Shown here piece after piece: positions 27,479 through 37,100 of a stretch of 64,000 nt of DNA. How positions within the stretch are numbered: position 1 is the stretch's first letter; each line of letters begins with the position of its first letter. The notes under the pieces are model-generated. The model worked only from the letters and a program-made list of their open reading frames with translations. It was not told the DNA's origin and made no database searches. The stretch is from Amblyornis subalaris (lineage: Eukaryota; Chordata; Aves; Passeriformes; Ptilonorhynchidae): positions 524,787-588,786 of the forward strand of contig JACAXG010000233.1 of assembly GCA_018881555.1 (NCBI GenBank). The letters run 5' to 3'. The translations under genes and the position numbers were made by a program.

Positions 27479-27506
27479 AATATAAGCTCTCTTGTGAGCT
27501 TATATT
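27479..27506. repeat. Perfect 11-bp inverted repeat, 6-base loop
   Basis: AATATAAGCTC and GAGCTTATATT are exact reverse complements around TCTTGT. Confidence 0.85.
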
Positions 27507-28524
27507 CTTTCACCTTTTCCTTTAGAGGCCAGCTCCTGCTTGTCCTTGCAGGAGACTCGCCCTAGGAGAGGCACCAGCCCTTGTGCCACAGCTCTATCCA
27601 AGGGGCAGCAGCCAAAAAGTGAGTCCCAGATATCTGGAATTCCAGGCTCTGGTATTAGTTCCCCCACACACACTTTGCACAGGGTGGAAGGAAGCCCCAC
27701 AGGAACACATCAGAAGAGAGCTCCAGCTCTGGGGTCCAGAGTAATCGGGGGCCCTACAAACACCAAACATCTCTCGGCCAAATCCGCCAGGATGGTTGTC
27801 CTTGCAGAGCTTTCCATAGGGAAAGGTTAACTAAGTAATTTCATGCAAATCTTCTGCAGCTCAGAGGTATTTACTCTGTTTGCGAAGTCCTTCTGTTGCT
27901 GCTGGATTTGTGCCATCAATTTGTGTCAGGCGCAGGCAGAGCACAATAAGAGGCTTCCCTTTAAATTCGGTGGTGTGGATGCTGGGAAAAGCTGGGAAAA
28001 CTCAGTTAGTGATTAGATTTGGGTACATTTCCTTTAAAAGTATTCGCCAAAGCGTTCACTAGGAAAGTCAGGCAAAGGTGAAGCATTTCAGGCAAAATAC
28101 AAGTGACATTTTATGGAGAAAAAAAGCATTAATGGAAGAAATGTAAGGAGAAGAGGGAGTTTGCCTGAACTTGTCCTGAATAGCCTGGCACAGCAGCAAT
28201 GGTCTTTCCAGAGGCCACTGTGCTTGTTGCAATAGCCATGGAGAGCAAGTAACACAAAATCTTGCTTTTCCCCAGCCAAAAGCAGTAGTGATATTGCCAT
28301 GTCTGAAAGAAAACAGCATGGGAACGAAAGGTGAATGGTTTTGGTGGAGTTCCCTGCTGAAGGTGGCTTATAGCCGCTGTGGGGAAGGGGCAGCCAGAAC
28401 ACCCCTCCACTGCAACCCAGAGAGCAATTTTGATTTTCTGGTATTCACTCTGCTGAAAAAAAGGTGATCCTTTGGTACTGTTGAAATCATGTCCTCACTG
28501 CTGGGCTAAAAGCAAACCTGTACT

Positions 28525-28958
28525 CACAGAAGAGTTTGGGTTGGGAGGGACCTTAGAGCTCATCCAGTCCCACCCCCGCCATGGGCAGGGACACCTTCCA
28601 CTAGCCCAGGTGGCTCCAAACCCTGTCCAGCCTGGCCTTGGACACTTCCAGGGATCCAGGGGCAGTCACAGCTTCTCTGGACAACCTGTGCCGGGGCATC
28701 ATCACCCTCACAAACAAGAATTCCTTCCCAATATCCCACCTAACCCTGCCCTCCGGCACTGGGAAGCCATTCCCCCTTGTCCTGTCCCTCCATCCCTTGT
28801 CCCATGTCCCTCTCCAGCTCTCCTGGAGCCCCTTTAGGCACTGGCAGGGGCTCTCAGGTCTCCCTGGAGCCTTCTCTTCTGCAGGTGAACAGCCCCAGCT
28901 CTCCCAGCCTGGCTCCAGAGCAGAGGGGCTCCAGCCCTGGGAGCATCTCCCTGGCTCC
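28525..28958 (-). mobile_element. CR1 LINE 3' fragment
   Basis: TCACAGAAGAGTTTGGGTTG to TCCAGCCCTGGGAGCATCTC; opposite orientation to the 26.6 kb copy, so the two form an inverted pair about 1.5 kb apart. Confidence 0.92.
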
Positions 28959-29216
28959 CTCTCCTAGTGTAGTCCGATGAGCATCTCTACAAAGCTGGTG
29001 TAGATACACAGGGACTTTGCCCCGTTCCTGACGGCCCTCGGTGGTGGGCACATGGAGAGAGCAGCCTGACTTTGGATTAACAGCCTAGAGAGGAGTTGAA
29101 AGGAGGGTGCTGGCACAGGGAACCCACCTGGCTGCAGATCGCAGGGACCTGCGGAGAGGAAGAAGATGGTCATACACCCTGGTTCTGGCAGGCCATGTCT
29201 AAGCTTTTGGTAGATT

Positions 29217-29526
29217 GCTCTGCACAACTCCCTGACAGAAGGCAGCCAGGGTGGGTCGGGTTCTGCTCCCAGGGAACAGGGACAGGAGGAGAGGAAACGG
29301 CCTCCAGCTGTGCCTGGGGAGGGTCAGGTTTGAAATTAGGTAAGACTTCTCCATGGAAAGGGTTGTCCAGCCCTGGCACAGCTGCCCAGGGCAGTGGTGG
29401 AGTTGCCATCGCAACAGGGATTTAACAGCCGTGTGGATGTGGCACTTGGGGACATGGGTTAGCGCTGGGGGAATGGCTGGACTCTATGTTCTTGGAGGGT
29501 CTTTCTGATCTAAATGATGCTGTGAT
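29217..29526 (+). mobile_element. CR1 LINE 3' fragment abutting the LIPG poly(A) region
   Basis: GCTCTGCACAACTCCCTGAC to AAATGATGCTGTGATCAAT; its tail ends about 15-20 bp before the predicted LIPG cleavage site, tail-to-tail with the gene. Confidence 0.9.
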
Positions 29527-29540
29527 CAATAACAAGACTT

Positions 29541-31105
29541 CACTGATTTTTACAAAGCCCTTTATTTTTCTTCTTAAGGCTTATAAAAACTGTTACTCAA
29601 AACGAAAATGTTTAAAACTTTACATATGTACAATATGAGAAATAAATTATGTTTTAAGTAGTACAAAAAACACAATATACAAATAGGGCTTTGAAACTTC
29701 TCTAAGTATGGCATGGCAACAAGTCACAGATACTTACCAAAGGCTTCAGTTATCGAAGTCTTTGCACAAAACTATGAAAAAAAATATCCCCAAATGTGCT
29801 TGCTTTGGTTGGACTGAAGCTCTACAAAAACTCAAGAGATTTGCAGGGCTCAGAAGGGCTTGCTAAGACTTCAGAACTCAGTGCACCACCTGGCAACACC
29901 ATTTTTGAGATTGCCTTTCTGCATGCCAAAAGCTCAAGGGTTGTTATACTAACTCTCCTTCCAAAAAAAGAAAACAAAAGGGAAAAAAAAAAAAGAAGGA
30001 ACAAGAAACCAACCAAAACAAAACCTAATTCACCTTTGACAAGGTCCACTCTGCTGCAGCAAACAGGACAGCTGCAGAGTCCATCAAAGCAAAGCCAAGA
30101 TCACCCGGGACCAGGGAATCCAACCAGGATGTTGTGACAGCAAGGGCAGGATGTTTGGCTCTTTTAAACACTTTACTGAAAAATAAGGCCTTAATTACAC
30201 ACTGGTACTACAACAGCATCTGAGCAGAGGGGAACACTCTCAGCAGCTAAAAGGACTGGTGCAAAGCTCTCCTGAAGCAGCACGGTGCATCACCTTCCTC
30301 CATCCCCATGGTCAGTACAAGGGCAGCTGCTCTTTGTCTCTTCAAAAAGGATCCACCCGTGGGACTGGGTGGCCTCACTGTGGACACTGACCAGGCAGTG
30401 AGGAGCAGCTGCCACCACCACCAGCACCTGCACCATGTCCTGCCCCAAGTACAGGGAGGACAGAGCACTGCCTTCTTATCAGGCCATACGTCAGGTAAAT
30501 AGACATTTCAGTATCAGCCAGACACAGAACGGATTATTTTTAAGGCAAGCAAAGGACAACTTGAAGGTAAGTGGCATAGTGCTTATCCCCACACCTTCCC
30601 TGGACAACCCCACACACCTGACCTGTGCTGGTCTCACCTTCCCACAGCCCGCAGTGCTACTGGACCATGGTAACTCCTACCCTAACTTCTTCTTGGCAGC
30701 TCTGACACCCACACTCTGATGGGCAGTCAGCATGGTTATTATCTTCTCAGCTCCACTGGCAGGCAGACCAGGAGATCATTGCAGAGGTCTCAGTCTGTGA
30801 AGATCTCATCCATAGTCCTGGTTAATGGGAGCAGGGAAGGAAAAATGCAGCGTGTAACAGGTCAAGGCAAGGTTAAATGCACAAACAGGCTCCTTGGGAA
30901 AGGGAAAAAGGAGTTTTAGTTATTCTAGGTCTAGGACCACAGTTCATCAATTGCTCCTCAGTTTCTTGCATCTGATTCAAGATGTTTTGTCCTGAAGAGC
31001 TAGTTGCTTTAAGTGCTACCAAGCCAGATTTTTCCCAGAGCATCTTGCCACCTGCGTGGTCTTTGTGCATCTAGGTTGCTTGGTTGTGAGTCTTTAGGGA
31101 AGCCT
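29541..31105 (-). other. LIPG: LIPG 3' untranslated region
   Basis: This stretch follows the TGA of exon 10 without other credible exons and runs to an AATAAA hexamer about 1.5 kb on. It is AU-rich near its end (29575-29700) and holds one Pumilio-type UGUACAUA at 29632-29625. A CR1 copy starts immediately beyond it. Confidence 0.7.
29561..29566 (-). terminator. LIPG: LIPG poly(A) signal AATAAA
   Basis: TTTATT on the plus strand is AATAAA on the gene strand. It is the first canonical hexamer after the stop codon in an AU-rich setting; cleavage is expected around 29540-29548. Confidence 0.75.
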
Positions 31106-31127
31106 TCAGAGCAAATTTGAGACAGAT
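31106..31127 (-). CDS. LIPG: LIPG exon 10 (coding part): last seven codons and stop
   Basis: A long pyrimidine tract ending TTTCCCCAG precedes A-TCT-GTC-TCA. With the split Arg codon this reads RSVSNLL then TGA at 31108-31106. The splice frame fits, but the sequence does not resemble the human tail, so confidence is lower than for the other exons. Confidence 0.72.
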
Positions 31128-34100
31128 CTGGGGAAAGAGAGAGGAAAAAAATTATCTAGTTAAATGCAGAATTAAGGGGAGCAATAAATAATTCCTAAGG
31201 ATTTCTGGGATGCTAAGAACAGGTTTGGACAGAAGAGATTGGTGTTTTATTCCGTCAAAGCTGCACTTTGCCCAGTAGCTACTCAGTGAGAACCTGAAGC
31301 AGACATTATGCAGGCTGCAAACAGAAACTACAGGGCTTGAGCTAAACCTTGCCTGTGCAGCCCCATTTGGGATGGACAGATGTTTGCAGGCTCAATCTCC
31401 AAGGAGGGAGCTGTAATATTGCACGGATTTGGCAGAAACAGAGATCTGAACAGCAAGTAATCATTCATGATTTCTGGGAGGAAGGATCATTTCCTAGAAA
31501 AATGGTGTGCTGGAGCTCAGCTCAGCTCCTCTGCCTCATGCACAAGCTACTCTGCACGAGCAAGCAGGAAGGGCACATCTGCCAGCAATTCTGTTTTATG
31601 GGGGTTACCAAGTAGCATATCAAAACAGCCTTTTATTGTACCTGCAGGAATGTTTACTCGATCTTTCGAGACTTGTGGCAGAGCAACAAGTTTTTGCACA
31701 GGGGTTTCATTCACAGAATTGCTTCCTACCGTGCATAGCACAGCTTGCTGGTTTCTGCCAAACCTGCAACAGGACCAGCTCGCATTTCTGAGCTGAGCTC
31801 TGCGGCCCAGGAGGGCTATGCAACTCTCAACTTCCACAGGGCTCTGCTAGCCCTGACAAGCACTTTGTCCTCTGGATTAGAAGTGACAAAGCTCCAAGTC
31901 TACAAACTGAAATTTAAGAGAGGGCAAAAGGCTGGGCTGAATCCAAAGGAGAGTATCATTTAGTCAAATGAACAGGGTTTCATTCAAAACATGACTGGAG
32001 GCATCTGAGGCAATCAGGTTGTCACTGCTGGGACCAGACTTTCTGGAAGTCATGCTCTGAGGACTGCTCCAGGTCTGGGAAGTCCCACAGAGGGTCAGCA
32101 GGGCTGAGATGCTTTGGCAGTGGCAGAGTTTGCACTCTCCTGAACCACAGGAGATCAGCAGGCCTGGAGATGAAGCTGTAGGAGCCATGGCAAGTCCCCA
32201 GCTGTGTATAGCTCATGCAGGTGAGCTCAAACTTTAATGAGGACTTTTCTTGGCAGCTCAAGGTCTTCTACCAGACTGGAATGATCCTTGAGGCAATCCC
32301 CTGCACTCCTCCCAGCTTTCCCCTGTTTTACAGGGCAGTTAATAGATGCCTCTACTTACCTTTCCACTATTGCACAGATCTGGGGCATTGGTAGCACCTC
32401 ATTTTAGCACCTACCACAATTAGGAACAAAGACTGTGCTACACTCACTTGGCAGTAAACATGTAAAGGTACAAGGTGACAATCCAAGGTCAGAAGGGAGG
32501 ATATTATCACCTAGTTAATGACAGATACGGCATACATGAAAATTAAGTCTGATAGTTGTGAATCTTAGGCTAGAACTTATTTTTCCATACCTTTTTTGCC
32601 ATTCCTCTGTGCACTTCACAAACCAGAGCTCTTTGCCAGGAGATATACTGGTTAGCTGGGAGTCCTCCACACAGAAAGCAAACCTAGGAGGAGGAATCAG
32701 AAGTCAAGGTACCTGCTATCTCCATGATTAACAAATAACAAGTAATACAGACTGCAGCTAATTCTAGGACAAGTTGTTTGATTAGACATCCATCCCACAG
32801 AGCATCTTGATACACCACCAGCCTGTTGAATGGCTGTTTTCTTTCCTACTTCAATATTTTAATCGGAGATCTTTGCTTCTACTACCCCTATGTTTCACAG
32901 AAACCAGGATGCAGAATACCTTACAGGTGATAGGTGACGCTTATTTAAAGCTCTGGAAAATGTGGGGAGTTGTCAATGTCAACTGCTGTTCTTTGACAGA
33001 TCTGGGTTACCTTCGGAGCAACATTAACAAAAGATGTGGGAGTGCAGTGCTATGTGCTTGGCAGACTTAATACTTTTTGGATGCCCAGGTAACTTTCCAT
33101 TTGCAGAGACAGAATCATAGAATCAGGGAATGATTCGGGTGGGATGGCACCTTAAAGATCATCTAGCTCCAACCCCTTGCCAGGGCAGGGAATCTTCCAT
33201 TAGAATTCTATGGTCAATTCTATGATCTGGGGATATGGGTTGGGGTTGCAAAGGCCCTTAAAGATCACCTAGTTCCAAACCCCTGCCAGATGCCAGAAGG
33301 AGCAATGCAGTGCTTAAGGGGTAGGTGTCACCCTGTTACTGGCTGCAGTTTTAGGTCTAGCTTGTCGTACCAAGTCAGCACATTATGCCTGTAAATAATA
33401 GCCATGACCATCCATGTATCAGTATTTTTGGTACTCAGCATTTTTTTCCCTTCAGGTACGAGCTAAACCACCTAGGGGTTTAGTCCCCAGGGCACGTCAC
33501 AGTATCTCAATAAAGCAAAAGAATATCCCAGATCTGATCCGTGGTGACCAGTTTTGCTCAAAGCCTAGTCTGCAGTCTCGTGCTGGCCAGTAACGTGCTC
33601 TCCTACACTACAAGGGAGCATTAGCTGGTGACACTAAAAATGAAAGGCAGTTCAGGATACCAGCTACATTCAAAACACCAACTCTTTTCTCTAGGTTCAG
33701 GATATTTCTTGTTTTGGTTGAAGTTTCAGGTCAGTTCACATGCAGCCTGGCACAATTATTACCTCTGCTGTGTCTCCCCAGATTTCACACGTATTCGTCT
33801 GATGTGGAGCTCCTGGGAAGAATTCACAGGCCGGTACCAGTAGCTCCTGAGCTCTTTCCACAGATCATACCATGACTGAGATGCCCCCTCCCAGGTGAGC
33901 TTTATTTTCAGAAGTTCACCCATGTCCTCCTCAGTATACACTAGGAAGGTGTTTGTAGCGTTTAGGCCAATTAGATCAAGCCTGAAAGAGAGGCAGAGAC
34001 TCAGCATATTTTCCTTATGGAAGCATGCCAGGTGCTCCTTTGTTCCATGCAAGAAGTTTAACAGAGCCCTTGCAGCTTATCAAGTGCTGCACGTTCAACT

Positions 34101-37100
34101 GTCACCAGTTAATTACTGATTACACCAAAGCAAGCTCAGATAGCTGGTTCAATGCAACACATCGTGTACTGAGCTTGGCCATCCCTCCATAGCTTAAAGG
34201 TGGATTTTATGCCTGGCTTTTCTTTTGGGAGAGGCTAAAGGAGGCCACAGTAGTGCCTCCAGAGATATTTCAGACTACATGTAAATGGTAAAGGGGAAAA
34301 GCAGAACAAAAAAAAAACCAAAAAAAAGCAATGAACCATGAAGACTAACATGTAGAGGACCGGGCACATTAAATTGTTCTCAATTCATCCAGTAATAAAT
34401 TATAATTAAGTTACTGAATGAAAAGCTTTTTTGAAAGGTGATGAAGTGAGGCTGCTAGGCTGGGGTGCAATGCCAGTGTTAGCAGAGGAAAAAGAATGCT
34501 GCCATCCTGTGTGGTCCTTGTGGCCTTCTTACTCAGGTAAAAACATAAAAGGCAGATTACTCACATTTCTAAAGAGAGAGGTTCAGAGTCTCCATTGGTG
34601 CCGTGGAGGGTGACAGAGAAAGTGGGATCAACCTCTCCCAAGCCCTTATAGCTGAAGACATGCATTTTCATCTGGTAGTGGTAGACTGGAGAGAAAGAAG
34701 CAAGCAGAGATGGAATCAACCGTGCTGAAAGAAACTCTGCTCAGCACTGCTCCATGCGAAAAAGTGTTGGCTAGCAAAGACCAGACCCTTCCTTCACTGA
34801 GACAGCACTGATCCCTTTTTCCTGCCCTTACTGATTACGAATTTGAGTTTTACACAACAACAGCAGCAGGTCCACTCTGGGGGAGGCTTCCCAGACCTTA
34901 CACTGCCCTGAGGTCGAGTCTTGCAAGCACGGCAGGTAAACTGTAGTCCTGCTCACAAGGCAGAGTGTTCTTATGGGTTGACTCCACACGAGGAAGGAGC
35001 ACAGTGATGCCACAGGACAGCAGTGCAGCCAGGGAGCAGCGGAACGCTGACGCCTGGAGCTGCACGGCCGTGGGGCGATGCTGCTCCCCCGCCTCCGCAT
35101 CCTCCCCAACACTGACGCTGGGAGGCTGCTCCCACGGTGAGGCCGTGCTCCTGTGGGAGGGGAAGCGTACCTTTGAAGGGCATGTCAGCCCTGGTTTTCA
35201 GGTACATCTTGCTGTTCCTCTTGTGCCGTATGCGGCGCGCGTTGTAGCCGATGCCGTTGCAGCGGTTCTTGCGGCAGCTCAGGCAGATGCCCTTCTTGAA
35301 GCGGCTGGAATCAGTGCACTGGAACGCGAAGCTCTGCTTGTCCTGGTTCACCAGGGAGTCCACGAAGAGGTGCACAGACCGCTCGTGCTCACATTTGACG
35401 ACTTCACCAATTGCTGGAGAGGCAGAGTTGCAAGGGATACAGCCGGTTCAAGCGTTTGTCGCCCCAGCAGCTGATAAGTCAAAGTGAGCTATGCCTTTCT
35501 GCAGCCCAACATGAGCCAAGCATGGACAAACTTGAAGAGTTTTCCAACAGCAGCAATTTAGGAGTTTAGTGGAAGATGCTTGAAGACACTTAATAGCTAC
35601 CATAAAGAGCTTTAAGAGGATTCTAGTCCCAGCATAAGAAGACCATAGATTACAATCAGGTGTTGGAGTGGGAACGTGCTACTTCAGAATTAAAAGCAGG
35701 TATAGTTTCTAGCAACTATCTCCAGTAGTAGAGACAGTTTAGAAGGAAAAAGTGGTTTTCTTTGCTTTTACAAAAAGGTCATCCCCCAGCATCAGCCCAA
35801 GTCTATTTGTGAGAAGTCTACATTGACCAGGGGCAAAATACGTAATGAGAACTTACTCCCATAGGCAATGGCTCCCAAGACATCACTTAGACCACAGCCA
35901 GGCTGGAAATCTCCTCCATTGGGGTAGATGTCAATGTGGCCTACAGGCATCTGGATCCCAATGCTAACACCTAGTGTTTCCCTGGTGTAGGTGTGAAGGA
36001 CATCCACAAAGTTGGCATCATCAGGGGAGAGGCGCCTGCTGGGGTCCACTCCTTCAAACATAGGGCCAGCAGGATCCAAGCCTGGAGTCGGAGACAGAAC
36101 ACAAGGTGCCAGGTAAGAAACTGAGTTATCTCATGTAGAATACAGCCAGAAGCCTGCTGCTGGCAGCTCTCCTCACCAGCTGGTACACAGACAGCTTCAT
36201 TGCTGGTACTACCTACAAAGATCTCTTCACCACCTCATTGAGGCAACAAATAAACATGTCCCATTCCACTTTTGGGGCAATACGACCCAATATTGCCCCA
36301 AATAGCAATAGCAATAGCACCATGATCAGATTGCTTGTTGGAAATAATGAGCCTTCACCAGGTCACAGTGAAGAGATGCTTCAAGAAGCAATCCCAAACA
36401 GCAGAAGAGGTTTAACACCCCAGGGACACCTGGCAGCCAAAGCTGCCTTGGCAACATTTAGTCTTTTTCAGACTGGACATATGGAGGGACTAACACAATT
36501 TAAGCAGCAGCCAGGTAATCCTTGCATCTGAGATGGCATGATGGGTTTGGGATGTGATGTCGACCCCTGAGCCTCACCCCCAACCTGAAGCTGCGCTCCA
36601 GAGCCATTGTACAACTTGACTGTTAGGTGATTTTTTTTTGCTGATTGACTAAATACAGATATATATTGCTAGGCTCAGTGGAATTCTCACTGCCAGTGTC
36701 ACATTTAAATGCTTAATGCAACCCCTTGTTCTATGCCCTAAGTTCTCACATGTTGAAATCAGCTTTCCTCTAGAGCTGGAAGCAAACTCTTCAGGTATTT
36801 CCAGAATGAGGGGTTAGAGTTGTTCCATTTTTTTTTTTAAATCAGTCATCCTGTGGGACAAACAGCACTCAATAGCTCTCACTTCCATTAGTTTACAAGC
36901 TATAATTACAAAAGCACTATCACTCAGAGGCATAGGATGTGGATAGTAAGACTTTGAGCTGGACTTGTTTAGAACCCACATTTAACTTCAAATAAACCCA
37001 AGTTTGCCCTTGGTGACGTTTTTTCATTGAACCCCTACTATATTTGATGTGAAGAGACCTGTGCTTTCCACTTCTGCCACAAGTAGAAAACTTGCCATTT

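Larger units (their letters stand above)
1..29539. other. Gene-free stretch left of LIPG
   Basis: I read both strands and recognise no coding exon apart from CR1-derived frames. In human the gene following LIPG is ACAA2; no ACAA2 thiolase motif is visible here. Contents are the CR1, LTR, gap and palindrome entries listed separately; the rest is unassigned single-copy-looking DNA. Confidence 0.6.

Noticed and set aside
20315..28967. Many frames reading like GYWEGILGCEGG...CGCPIPGSVQG
   Set aside because: They recur wherever CR1 3' ends occur, on whichever strand the element lies. They are repeat shadows, not a gene family.
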